Assembly (NCBI GenBank): GCA_020629615.1
Contig: JAHDCZ010000002.1
Location: 1 to 64,000, forward strand
Length of the DNA: 64,000 nt
Direction: 5' to 3'
From: Saprospiraceae bacterium
GTDB lineage: Bacteria; Bacteroidota; Bacteroidia; Chitinophagales; Saprospiraceae
Positions within the stretch are counted from its first letter, which is position 1. Every line of letters begins with the position of its first letter. Made by a program: the position numbers and the translations under genes. The notes beneath the pieces were generated by a model, which made no database searches, was not told the DNA's origin, and worked only from the letters and a program-made list of their open reading frames with translations. Positions 36,170 through 48,600 of this stretch are shown here, piece after piece.

Positions 36170-38290
36170 ATGAGCGTCGAAACTAAAAACCTAAGAAACA
36201 TTGTCTTATTAGGACACTCGGGTAGTGGTAAAACCACTTTTGCAGAAACCATGTTGTTTGAATCAAAAGCCCTTAATAGGAGAGGAACAGTCGAATCCAA
36301 ATCTACTGTATCGGATTATACAAATATCGAGCAAGATAAACAGACCTCTTTGTTTACCTCCTTAATGCATGTAAGGTGGAAGAATTCTAAAATTAATATT
36401 ATAGACACTCCTGGTTCAGATGATTTTGTGGGAGAGGTAATATCATCTTTGAAAGTTGCGGATACCGCTTTGGTGATTTTAAATGCTGCCAACGGGGTTG
36501 AAGTGGGTACAGAATTACTTTGGGAATATGTACAGAGTTTTAATACGCCAGCCATCTTTGTTGCCAATCAGATAGATCATGATAAATCAGATTATGATGC
36601 AACTTTGGAGCAAGCTAAAGAGCGATTTGGAAATAAAGTTTTGCCATTTCAATTTCCATTGAATCAGGGGGCTGGATTTACAACCATAGTAGATGCCCTA
36701 AGGATGGTGATGTATGTTTTTCCAGAAGATGGAGGGAAGCCAGAAAAACAAGCCATTCCAGAATCAGCAATTGGTCGAGCTCAAGAAATGCACAATGCTT
36801 TAGTTGAGGCTGCCGCCGAAAATGATGAAGCTTTGATGGAAAAGTTTTTTGAAGAAGGAACCTTAAACGAAGAGGAGCTGGCATCAGGTCTTACCATTGC
36901 GTTGGCTAATCAATTAATATACCCTGTATTTTGTGCTTCAGCGACACAAAACAAAGGCAGTGGACGAATCATGGGTTTCATTAATGACATTGCTCCTAGC
37001 CCGGCTGATCGACCAGAAGCTGCTCTGGAAGATGGCGGTACTATCGCTTGTGATAAAAATGGCCCGACAACCGTTTTTATTTATAAAACATTATCCGAAC
37101 CACAAGTTGGTCAAGTCTCTTATTTTAAAGTTTATTCGGGGATCCTTTCAGCGGGTGATGAATTAGTGTGCAATCGTAATACGGAAAGAATTGCTCAGAT
37201 TTACGAGTCGAATGGAAAAATTCGGACGCAAGTCAATAGTTTGGTTGCTGGAGATATTGGCGCTACGGTAAAATTAAAACATACACATTCAAACGAAACT
37301 TTAACTGCCAAGGGAGTCGAACATAAAATTGAAAAGATTAAATTTCCTGAACCTAGAATTCGTACAGCGGTTGTACCTCCCTCAAAGGCGGATATGGAAA
37401 AATTGATGAAAGCCTTACATCAAATCGAAGCAGAAGATCCTACTTTGATCGTCGAACAATCAATACCACTTAAACAAACGATTTTACACGGACAAGGACA
37501 ATTGCATTTGGATTTGGTAAAGTATCGAATTGAAAAGGTCAACAATATCAAGATGGAATATGAACGTCCTCGTATTCCGTACAGAGAAACCATCACGCGT
37601 ATGGCAAATGATTCTTATCGACACAAAAAGCAATCGGGAGGTTCAGGACAATTTGCGGAGGTTCATATGCGTATTGAACCCTATGTAGAAAATATGCCTG
37701 CTCCAGCTGGTTTGACAGTCCGAAATACAGAAATTATTGATTTAGAATGGGGAGGGAAATTGGCTTTTTATTGGTGTATTGTTGGTGGGTCCATTGATTC
37801 CAAATATGCCAACGCAATTAAAAAAGGCATTATGCAAAAGATGGCGGAAGGACCATTGACTGGTTCGTATTGCCAAGACATAAGAGTGAGTATTTATGAT
37901 GGGAAGATGCACGCGGTGGATTCGAATGATATGGCTTTTATGATCGCCGCCTCACAAGTATTCAAATCAGCTTTTGAAAAAGCAGGTGCACAGATATTAG
38001 AACCCATATATGATGTGGATATCCTTTGTTCTGATCAAGTGATGGGTGATGTCATGGGTGATCTTCAAGGAAGACGCGCTATGATTCAAGGTATGGACGC
38101 CGAAGGGCATTACCAAAAAATATCTGCCAAAGTGCCACTGGCCGAAATGTATAAATATTCTTCAACACTTCGTTCTATAACACAAGGCAAGGCAAAATTT
38201 ACAAGAAAGTTATCTGAATTTATTCCCGTAACTCACGATATACAAAAAGCTTTAATTAGGGATTATAATTCCCAACTTCAAGAAGCATAA
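36170..38290 (+). CDS. Elongation factor G-like GTPase (FusA2-type paralogue)
   Basis: This 706-residue protein has the EF-G five-domain layout. G1 is LLGHSGSGKTTFAE. The G3 motif reads DTPGSDDFVGEV, so the His of canonical DTPGHVDF, which activates the catalytic water, is Ser. G4 reads VANQIDHDKSDY in place of NKxD. These changes match the EF-G-like (FusA2) group rather than the housekeeping EF-G. The C-terminal domains keep the IV/V features (SGGSGQFAEVHMRIEPY and EPIYDVDILCSDQVMGDVMG). It probably binds the ribosome but with altered GTPase activity. ATG 36170 fits the family start. A strong terminator follows. Confidence 0.88.
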   Translation: MSVETKNLRNIVLLGHSGSGKTTFAETMLFESKALNRRGTVESKSTVSDYTNIEQDKQTSLFTSLMHVRWKNSKINIIDTPGSDDFVGEVISSLKVADTALVILNAANGVEVGTELLWEYVQSFNTPAIFVANQIDHDKSDYDATLEQAKERFGNKVLPFQFPLNQGAGFTTIVDALRMVMYVFPEDGGKPEKQAIPESAIGRAQEMHNALVEAAAENDEALMEKFFEEGTLNEEELASGLTIALANQLIYPVFCASATQNKGSGRIMGFINDIAPSPADRPEAALEDGGTIACDKNGPTTVFIYKTLSEPQVGQVSYFKVYSGILSAGDELVCNRNTERIAQIYESNGKIRTQVNSLVAGDIGATVKLKHTHSNETLTAKGVEHKIEKIKFPEPRIRTAVVPPSKADMEKLMKALHQIEAEDPTLIVEQSIPLKQTILHGQGQLHLDLVKYRIEKVNNIKMEYERPRIPYRETITRMANDSYRHKKQSGGSGQFAEVHMRIEPYVENMPAPAGLTVRNTEIIDLEWGGKLAFYWCIVGGSIDSKYANAIKKGIMQKMAEGPLTGSYCQDIRVSIYDGKMHAVDSNDMAFMIAASQVFKSAFEKAGAQILEPIYDVDILCSDQVMGDVMGDLQGRRAMIQGMDAEGHYQKISAKVPLAEMYKYSSTLRSITQGKAKFTRKLSEFIPVTHDIQKALIRDYNSQLQEA

Positions 38291-38303
38291 GCATGAAAGA
38301 ATG

Positions 38304-38346
38304 AAAATGGTTTGTGTCAGGAGTATGTGATGCAAACCATTTTTTA
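38304..38346 (+). terminator. Intrinsic terminator after the EF-G-like gene
   Basis: Perfect 11-bp stem, AAAATGGTTTG (38304-38314) and CAAACCATTTT (38333-38343), with an 18-base loop and a T-rich 3' side. Confidence 0.65.
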
Positions 38347-38392
38347 TTGATTGCCATAATGGAAGTGTATTTTAGCGTTCAAGTTTATAATT

Positions 38393-39496
38393 ATGAAAAT
38401 TGGATTTGACGCTAAACGACTTTTTAATAATTTCACAGGTCTGGGAAATTATAGTCGAACGCTTGTCAAAAATTTTCAATCTCGATATCCCGAACATGAG
38501 ATTCATTTATTTTCACCAACAACGAATCGAAATAAGGAGACGGAATATTTCTTCGACGGAAGTCGCTTTGCAATTCATACTTGTAATCATTCATTTAAAA
38601 ACTATTGGCGACAATATCAAGTTACCAAATTAGTCCAACAATTAAGACTGGATGTGTATCATGGATTAAGTCATGAGTTGCCACTTGGTATTCAAAAACT
38701 GTCATGTAAAACTTTTTTAAGTTTTCACGATTTGATTTATGAATATTATCCTAAGCAGTTTCCAATATTGGATAGATTTTTCTATCGAATGAAATATAAG
38801 TCCAGCGCAGTTCGTGCAGGCCATATTTTAGCAATTTCTGAAAGCACTAAGAGGGATCTTCAAAAGTTATATGATATTCCTCAAGATAGAATTTCAGTCT
38901 TGTATCAATCATGTCAAGATATTTTTTTTGAAGATCGAGTTATGTCAAATCCCTTGCAAATTGACCGATACTTTTTATATGTGGGCTCAATTATCGAGCG
39001 CAAAGGCTTGTTGCAAATTGTGGAGGCGCAGGCTTTAATATCAAAAGAAGATAGGATCCCGATAGTCATCATCGGTAAAGGAAAGGCCTATGAAGAAATT
39101 GTAAGAAGTAGAATTGTCGAATTGAATTTAAACGATGATTTTATATTTATGGATTATGTTTCGAATCATGAATTGCCTTCTTACTATCGTTTTGCTAAAG
39201 CGCTCATTTATCCATCTGTCTATGAAGGGTTTGGAATTCCAGTCATTGAATCTCTTTTATCACAAACTCCTGTGATTACATCCAAAATTTCTTCCCTACC
39301 TGAGGCGGCTGGTCCTGGTGCATTATTTATCGATCCAAGAAAGACTGAAGAAATTGCTGATGCCATGATCAAAATAGTCCAAGAGGAAGATTTTGCTCAA
39401 AGACTTGCCAAACAGGGAAGGGATTATGCACAATCAAAATTTAACGCAGATACACTCAGTGAAGAATTACTCAAACACTATCAGCGCATATCATAA
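38393..39496 (+). CDS. Glycosyltransferase family 4, mannosyltransferase-like
   Basis: A 367-residue GT-B enzyme. The N-terminal part has MKIGFDAKRLFNNFTGLGNY, with the G-x-G loop; the C-terminal donor-binding segment reads ALIYPSVYEGFGIPVIESLL, the E-x7-E motif of GT4, followed by TPVITSKISSLPEAAG. This combination resembles WbaZ-like mannosyltransferases. It is a single gene between the EF-G-like gene and the giant repeat protein, so a role in glycan decoration of surface proteins is possible but unproven. Confidence 0.85.
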   Translation: MKIGFDAKRLFNNFTGLGNYSRTLVKNFQSRYPEHEIHLFSPTTNRNKETEYFFDGSRFAIHTCNHSFKNYWRQYQVTKLVQQLRLDVYHGLSHELPLGIQKLSCKTFLSFHDLIYEYYPKQFPILDRFFYRMKYKSSAVRAGHILAISESTKRDLQKLYDIPQDRISVLYQSCQDIFFEDRVMSNPLQIDRYFLYVGSIIERKGLLQIVEAQALISKEDRIPIVIIGKGKAYEEIVRSRIVELNLNDDFIFMDYVSNHELPSYYRFAKALIYPSVYEGFGIPVIESLLSQTPVITSKISSLPEAAGPGALFIDPRKTEEIADAMIKIVQEEDFAQRLAKQGRDYAQSKFNADTLSEELLKHYQRIS

Positions 39497-39611
39497 TTTC
39501 TATCTCTAGTCATACCAATTTCTACTATCGTGAGAGTTTTCTGAGGTCAGTGTATTCAAGGAAAATTTAATTTCATATATAAATAATCATCATATTATAA
39601 AAATAATTATT

Positions 39612-39619
39612 TATATTTG
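39612..39619 (+). promoter_or_regulatory. Putative -7 element of the giant repeat protein gene
   Basis: TATATTTG, a perfect TAnnTTTG match, 70 bp before the ATG. No TTG at the expected -33 position. Confidence 0.45.
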
Positions 39620-39635
39620 ACTTTAATTTAGTGAG

Positions 39636-39658
39636 TAATGCTTTAAATAAAAGCATTA
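39636..39658 (+). promoter_or_regulatory. 5'-UTR stem-loop upstream of the giant repeat protein
   Basis: Perfect 9-bp stem TAATGCTTT (39636-39644) / AAAGCATTA (39650-39658) with loop AAATA, between the predicted promoter and the start codon. There is no T-run after it, so it is not a terminator; mRNA stabilisation or translational control is possible. Confidence 0.45.
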
Positions 39659-39689
39659 TGCGTTAATTAATAACCTTACTTACACGACT

Positions 39690-42600
39690 ATGAGCTACAA
39701 TTTAAGGAACTACAAGGTTCTAGGGGTATCCCTATGCCTCCTTTTGAATCTGGCTTTTTGTAACCAAGCGTTAAACGCTCAGGTACAGGCCTGCCCAATC
39801 TTAGTACCTATCGAAACGACTGTACAGTCTTCGATAAGGTATTTTAATCAATTAAGTCAAAACATTTCTACAGATGAAAAAGCATGGATAAATCTTTCTG
39901 CTGCGGAGCGACAAGATGATATTTATGCTTCTGTGGAGTTATGGCCTGGAGAAAAATCTTCAGAGATCAGATTCGAACAATTTGGTTTTAATTTTCCGAT
40001 TGGTACTGCGATTGAAGGGATTGAAATTAGATTAAAAGGACATACCGATGGTCTAGAAGTGACATCAGATGTCCTTCTCCAATTACTAGATCAAGGCAAT
40101 CCTCAGGGTATGAACTTGGCCAATGGCGCCACCTATGGTACAGAATGGGCAATCGGCTCTGAGGGAGATGATGGTTCGTGGAGCTATGGAGCACCTTGGT
40201 ATCAATGGGGTGATAATTGGACAATGAATCAAATCATGGATTCCCAGTTTGGATTTCGTTTACAAGTTGAAAATACATCGGATAACGTTCAGACTGTGCG
40301 TCTGGATGAGGTTCAATTGATCGTACACTATATGCCACTTTTTTCTCTTTGTGATCATGATTGTGTCCAATTTTATGTAGACGATGCTATTGGAGCGGAT
40401 TATTATGATTGGATCATGCCGGAGGGATTTGATATTATAACTGGTCAACCGAATGAAGATATTATTAGCATTGGTGTAACCACCGCTGAACCTGGAATTC
40501 ATACCATTTGTGTACAAACAGTATCGGCAGCAGGTACATCAGCTAGTTGTTGTAGAGATTTTCTATATGATGATTGTCGACCATCTTCTGTTGGAGATTA
40601 TGTATGGTTTGATGAAAATGGTAATGGTATACAAGATGTCAATGAAGGCGGTATTGACAATGCTCTTGTACAATTGTATGATTACTATGATAATCTGGTA
40701 GCCGAAGTAAATACAGATCAAAACGGCTATTATTTATTTTCAGAAATTCAAAAAGGAGAATATTACATCAAGGTTAATTTGCCAGGATCGGATTTTATCA
40801 ATACAGAATCTAATATTGGTAATGATGATTTAGATAGCGATATCACTGGAGCTAATGGTCTAAATACTTCTGATACTTTCATTTTAAATCCAGGAGAGGA
40901 ATTAACGAATTTGGATTTTGGATTTACCAAATACAATTCAATCGCTGGTGTCACCTGGGACGACCTAAACTTAGATGGAATTCGTCAGGGTGATGAGCCC
41001 GTTTTGAGTTTGGTAAAAGTATTGTTGTTTAATGAAAGCGGAAACCAACTTGGAGAAATAGAAACTGGACTCGATGGGTCTTATAAATTTGATAATCTTT
41101 ATCCGGGAACATATCAAGTAAATATTAGTCCTTTTAAAGCTTTTGTTTTAACACAGCAAAATATTGGCTCGGAAACGACAGATAGTGACTTCAATATCAA
41201 CGGAGATTCAGAGTTGATTACTTTATCGGGAGGACTTGATTATGTAAATCTTGATGCCGGGTTTAACGAATTAGGAAGTATTGGAGATTTTGTATGGAGA
41301 GATAAAAACGGTAATGGAATTCAAGAAATAGAGGATGTTGGTCTTTCTTCAATTATATTAAATCTTTATGATGCCAATGGATTGTTGGCTTCAACAACGA
41401 CTGGAACAGATGGATCTTACAAGTTTGAAGGATTAAAAACTGGTCTGTATCAAATTCAGATTGAGGAATTACCAATAAACTATATTCCTACATTATCTAA
41501 TATCGGAGATGACAGCTTAGATAGCGATTTAGATTCTTCTGTCGGAATGTCGACTGGTATGATCAGCCTGCTTCCAGGTGAAAATAAAACAGATACGGAT
41601 TTAGGCCTTACGGAATATGGAGGTATTATTGGGCAAGTATGGAATGATCATAATTATGATGGGATACAGGGTTTTTCAGAAATACTTCTTGAAAACATTG
41701 CGGTAGATTTATATGATTTGCAAGATAATCTAATCGCATCAACAACGACTGGTGTTCAAGGTAATTACGCTTTCGCGAAGGTGTTTCCAGGTGACTATAT
41801 TGTTAAATTTAATACACCAATAGGTTATCAAATTACTTTACAAAACGTGGGTAGTGATTTAACGGATAGTGATATTGATCAATTTGGTCAAACGGGAGTA
41901 ATTAATATTATGGCTGCCCAAATGGTAAATAATATCAATGCGGGTTATATTCAATTGGGTTCAATTGGAGATTATGTTTGGTTTGATCATAACGGAAACG
42001 GGATTCAAGACGTGGGAGATAATGGTTTAGAAGGCTTAGAAGTAAATCTTATCGAGCTGAATGGGACAGTGGCCCAAACGGTTTATACAAACGCTCAAGG
42101 TGGGTATTTGTTTGAAAATGTTGTTTCCGGAATTTACTCTATCCGTTTATCCAACTTGCTCAATGGGTATATTATTACTATGCCTAACATTGGCTCGGAT
42201 GAACTTGATAGTGATTTGGATGATTCCAATGGACCATTTACAACGGCAGTTTTTGAATTGACTCCTGGAGAAGAGCTCAGAAATATTGACATGGGATTCA
42301 CTCAATTAGGATCTATTAGTGGATTGGCATGGGGAGATAAAAATGTTGACGGAAAGCGTGATCCATCAGATATAGCAATGCCTGGATTTACTGTCAGTTT
42401 GTTGAATGAAGTAGGAGAAGTGGTGGATAGTCAAACAACAGATCAAAATGGGGAATATCAATTTGAAAATGTTTTCCCAGGAAATTATTCTGTACAATTT
42501 CCGTTGGTGATCGGATTTGGTATCACGCTGCAAGATGCAGATCTAGATTTTCTTGATAGTGATATCAATTCATTCGGCTTGACCGAAATAATAAATTTAA

Positions 42601-45600
42601 ATGCCGGTGATAATATAATGAATCTAGATGGTGGATATATTGGTATGGGTAGTATTGGAGATCAAGTATTTTATGATACTAATGGAAATGGAATTCAAGA
42701 TTCTTTTGATCCCGATAATTTTAGTACCATCATGGACATTCACTTGTTTTTTAGTGATGGTACCTTATGTCAAACAGTGAGTAATGATGCCACAGGTCAT
42801 TACGCTTTCGCGAATGTTTTTCCTGGTATGTACTATCTAAGAATAGACATCACAGGTGGGTTTACTCCAACCAAAAGTAATATTGGTGGCGATAATTTAG
42901 ACAGTGATTTGGACGAATCCAATGGTCAATGGACGACAAGTACATTTAGTTTGGCAGCTGGACAAGTTGAATCCTCGATAGATATTGGTTTAACTAAAAA
43001 AGGACTTATTAAAGGAACATCATTTGTGGATATCAATGCCGACGGTATCAAACAAAATTCAGATCCGTTGATGGAAGATGTGAAAGTGACCTTGTTGGAT
43101 GAAGACAATAATGAATTAGAAGTCGATTTTCTAGAAGACGGATGTTATACCTTTGGACCATTATTTCCTGGAAATTACCAGATGCTTTTTGAACCATTGG
43201 ACAACTCTTTCATGCCTACTCTACAGGATATAGGAATAGAATTTAATGACAGCGATATTGATGAAAATGGTTTGACTGATTTGTTTTTCTTAGGACCTAA
43301 TGAAGTCATGAGTTTTTATGATGCAGGATTTTATCAGTATGGTTCAATTTCTGGAAGAATATGGGATGATATTAATGAAAACGGAATTGAAGATATTGCG
43401 GAAGAGGGATATCCAAATATTGTTGTTCATTTGGTGAATACTGACGGACAAATTGTTCAGACGACGGATTCAGATGAGAATGGAGAATATTCATTCGAAA
43501 ATGTGACTCCTGGTACTTATACTGTTCGATTAGAATTAGATGATTATATCGCTATATCAAATCCTAACGTGGGCCCCGATGATACGGTAGATTCTGATTT
43601 CATTTCACTAACGGATAATGTCGCAAGATCTGAAGAACTTACTGTTCAATCTGGAACCCTCTATGCAGATTTTGATGGGGGCATTTATTTAGATGACCAG
43701 GGTTCAATTTGTGGGTTGATTTGGGAAGATGTAAATTATGATGGTCTACGTCAAGACACAGAACCTTTAATTACATCAGCCTTTGTATCTGTTCGTTTAT
43801 TTACAGAGGATGATATTGAAGTGGCGATTCAAACAACAAACACAGGATCCTATTTGTTTGAAGATCTTTCACCCGGTAATTATTATGTAAGTTTTCAATC
43901 GGAAACTATGATGGATTTCACTATTCCTAATGCAGGAGATGAAGACATTGATTCCGATGTTGATGAATTAAATGGCATTGGAACGACCGATATTTTGAAA
44001 CTAGATCCTAAAGAAAAAATCGATCATGTGGATGCAGGGTTTTATCGGTATGGTTCAATTTCTGGTAGGATATGGGATGATATAAATGAAAACGGAATTG
44101 AAGATATTGCAGAAGATGGTTATCCAAATATTGTTGTTCATTTGGTGAATACTGACGGACAAATTGTTCAGACGACGGATTCAGATGAAAATGGAAATTA
44201 TATATTTGAAAATATTACTCCAGATAGCTATACGATCCAATTAGAATTAGATGATTATATCGCTATTTCAAATGCCAATCAAGGTCTCGATGAAACTGTA
44301 GATTCTGACTTTATTTCATTAGCAAATAACATTGCAATTTCTAATGAAATATCAATAGAATCGGGAAGTCAAATTACAGATGTAGATGGGGGCATTTATT
44401 TAGATAACCAAGGTTCTATTTGTGGTGTGATATGGGAAGATTTAAATTACGATGGTCTTCGTCAAGACACAGAACCCTTAATAACATCACAGTTTGTTTC
44501 TGTTCGCCTTTTTACAGAGGATGATGTTCAAGTAGCTATTCAAACAACGAATACCGGATCCTATGTATTTGAAGATCTTCCTCCAGGTAATTATTATGTA
44601 AGATTTCTTTCGGAGATGATGATGAGTTTTACAATTCCAAACGCTGGGGATGATACGATTGATTCTGATATTGATCAATTAAATGGTTTGGGTACTACAG
44701 ATATTTTAAAATTAGATCCGAAAGAAAAAATCGATCACGTAGATGGAGGGTTCTTTTCATTTGGATCCATTTCCGGTGCAGTTTGGTTTGATGAAAATTG
44801 TAATGGCGAACAAGATTTTACTGAGCTTTTAGTAGAAGGTGTAGAAGTTGTTCTATTGAATGGTCAGAATCAAATCGTTCAGTCGACCTTCACAAATAAT
44901 GAAGGTAAATATGCTTTTGTATCCTTGGTTCCGGATTTCTATACCATCAATTTTATTTCTCCGGATGGACAATCTTTTACTCAAGAATTTGCAACCAATG
45001 ATACAGAGAGAGATTCTGATGTCGTTGGAATTGTAGATAATGTTGGATCTACAAACATTTTAGAATTACAATCTGGTACTAGCTTTAGTTTTATTAATGC
45101 GGGATTGAAAAATATTACCAAAATTTCTGGTTTGTATTGGAATGATGTCAATTGTAATGGTGTCAATGACAATGAGGGTGGCGTCTTTAATGTTGAAGTT
45201 AGTCTCTATAGTTCGGATAATTCTTTAATCGAATCTGTGTTCACTAATAACTTTGGATTTTATGAATTTGAGAATTTCCCATTAGGAAATTATTATGTTG
45301 AATTCGCTAAGCCAAGTGATTTTGAATTTACTATTTCTGGGGCAGGTGGTGATCCAAGTCTGGATTCGGACGTGATAAATGAAACTGAAGACAGCGGTAC
45401 GACCGCAATAGTTGAAATCAGCATTGGAAATGAGCAAGTCGAATTAGATGCGGGGATAAAAGCAGTTCCAGACGATATTATCATTTCTGGTTTAGTCTGG
45501 ATGGATCAAAATTGTAATGGAATTAGAGATGGTAATGAATCTGTTCTCTCGAACACGACGGTAACATTATTGAACGATTTAGGTGAAGAAGTTTTGACAA

Positions 45601-48600
45601 CACAAACTGGAGATTTTGGTGAATACCTCTTTGAAGGAATGGATCCAGGGATGTATCAGGTAGCATTTGAACTTCATGTTACGATGATTTTTACAGATTA
45701 TTTTATCGGTACAGACCAATCAATCAACTCCGATGTTGAAAATGGGGAAATGGGGACTACTCCTTTTTATTCTTTGGATGCAGGAGATAGTCTAGAAAAT
45801 ATCGATGCTGGATTAAAGAATGTCGTGAATAATATATTGCAAGGAATGGTATGGCTCGATGAAAATTGTAATGGATTGATGGATCCAGATGAGCCTGGTA
45901 TTCAGGGAGTAGGTGTAAATGTTTATGACCTAGATGGCAATACCGTATCGTCCGCAATTACGGCATTATCTGGACAGTACTTCATGATCGGTTTATTTGA
46001 CGGGGACTATATATACGAATTTGTTCCTCCTAGCGGCTATAATTTTACTGAATCTAATATTGGGACTAATGATGAAATAGATTCGGATGTTGTAAACATA
46101 TTAAACGGAATTGGGACAACAGAAAATGTTTCTATTGGTGTAAATCAGAACATTAACGACGTGGATGCAGGACTTAAAGCTAAAGATCCTATAGAAGTAA
46201 GTGGCTTAGTTTTTATAGATGAAAATTGTGATGGACAATTTAATAATAATGAATTGCCAGTCGAAGGGATAAATGTAGTGTTGGTCGATATGAATGAAAT
46301 GCCTCAAGCACAAACAACAACGGATTCATCGGGGTTTTACAAATTTACCGATTTGTCAGAGGGGTCTTACATGGTAATGTTTGAGTTAATCGACGGATTT
46401 AAATTTACAATCGCTAATATAGGTGATGATAATAACGATTCTGATGTTACCACCATGACTGCATTGGGAGGAAGGACAGACGAGATTGTTTTAACGGAAG
46501 AACAACAATTGAATACTGTTTTTGCCGGAATCAAGTTGTTGGATGAAATTACAATTTCTGGAAGTGTTTGGAATGATCTTAATTGTAATGGACTAAATGA
46601 TATTGATGAACCAACCATGATGAACATTGATGTTAATCTATTGGATGACATGGGGGGCATCATTAATACAGATCAAACGGATGATCAAGGCAATTATAGT
46701 TTTAATGGCATGCTTCCCGGAGATTACCAAGTGCAGTTTGTACTTAGTGATGGTTATGAGTTTACTTTGGCACAACAAGGAACAAATAATTCAATTGATT
46801 CTGATGTGATCAATATTAATGGGACAGAAGGGACTACAGATATTTTCTCGCTTGTAGAAGAAGATCAGTTGATAAATATTGATGCGGGTTTTAAAGCCGT
46901 CACCTTTATTAATATAAATGGAACTGTTTGGGAAGATATCAACGGAAACGGATTGAGAAATATGGACGAGATGGGAGAGCCCGGAATTACGGTAGAGCTC
47001 TATGATGTGAATAATGTTCTTCAGGATTCTGATATTACAGATAATATGGGGAATTATAGTTTTTCAGATTTTCCTCAAGGGACCTATTATGTGGTGGTCG
47101 TATTACCTACCGGATCTGAGATGACTTTAGCAAATCAAGGGACTAATGATTTAATTGATTCCGATATCACCAGTGCCGTAGTAACTAATTCTTCCGAATT
47201 GATCAATAGTTCGATACAACAATTAGATGCGGGCTTCTTTTATTTAGGTTCAATTGGGGACTTTGTGTGGTCAGATAATAATGGAAACGGGATACAAGAT
47301 GATGGAGAAGAAGGAATTAACGCCTTGACTGTTAGATTGTTTGATATTAATGGAAATGTGGTTGGTACTAAATTTACGGGAGGTGTTTTTTCTCCTGATG
47401 GAGAATATCTATTCACGGACTTAGCTCCGGGATTCTATTATGTAAGTCATATTCCAACAGGCGGTATGTTGTTTGCACCTCCAAATGTTGGTACAGATGA
47501 TACAATTGACTCTGATATTAATTCTGCCAATGGATTTGGTACTTCGCATACGATTACGCTTCTATCAGGAATGGATGATAGATCTGTTGATATCGGCCTT
47601 ATTCAAGAGCCTGGCTCTGTGGGAGATCGTGTATGGTTAGATGTTAACGCGGATGGAATTCAGGATCCGGATGAAATAGGAATCAATGACGTTCTTGTTA
47701 CTCTTAAATCTGAATCGGGCAATTTTGTAGCCTCTACCGTAACAGATTTTAATTCTGATGGAGAAATGGGGTATTATAGCTTTGAAAATATTCAACCTGG
47801 ATCATATTATATTGTGTTTACAGTTCCAGTAGGATACTTAATTTCACCAGTCGATCAGGGTGGAAATGATACTCAAGATTCTGACTTAACCAGCGGTATG
47901 GAATTTGGATCAACCAATATTTTTAATTTAAGTGCAGGCGAAAATGATGAAGATGTCGATGCTGGATTTTTTATTCCTGCGGGATTGGGAGATTTTGTTT
48001 GGAATGATTTAAATCAAGATGGCATACAAGATGCTGATGAACCAGGTGTTCCAAATGTAGTAGTCAACTTACATGCGTTTAACGGAGCTTTCATCATGTC
48101 AACTGAAACGGATGCCAATGGAGAATATAGTTTTCCATTTCTAGCTCAGGGAATTTATTTTATTTCTGTTGTTCCACCGGCGGGCATGCAATTTTCTCCT
48201 GGTGATCAAGGAGGAGATGATACCAAAGATTCTGATGTCGACCCTACAGGTACCTCTGGAACTGTAGTACTAGCACATGCCGTTGTTTTTAATGATCTTG
48301 ATGTTGGACTCGTTCCATCAAATACGATGCTTGGCTTGAGAGTATGGTATGATGAAGATGGTGACGGAAAAAGAGATGCCGATGAATTAGGAATGGAAGG
48401 GGTGGATGTTCAATTAATGAATTCTTCAGGTACAATGGTTTATGAGACTACTACTAATATCGCAGGGAAATATATTTTTGATAATATTCCTAGTGGTACT
48501 TATTATGTGCATGTTGAAAAACCTGATGGTTATGAATTTACTGAGATTAATCAAGGAGGAAATGATGATTTTGATAGTGATTTTGACATGTCAGGAAATT

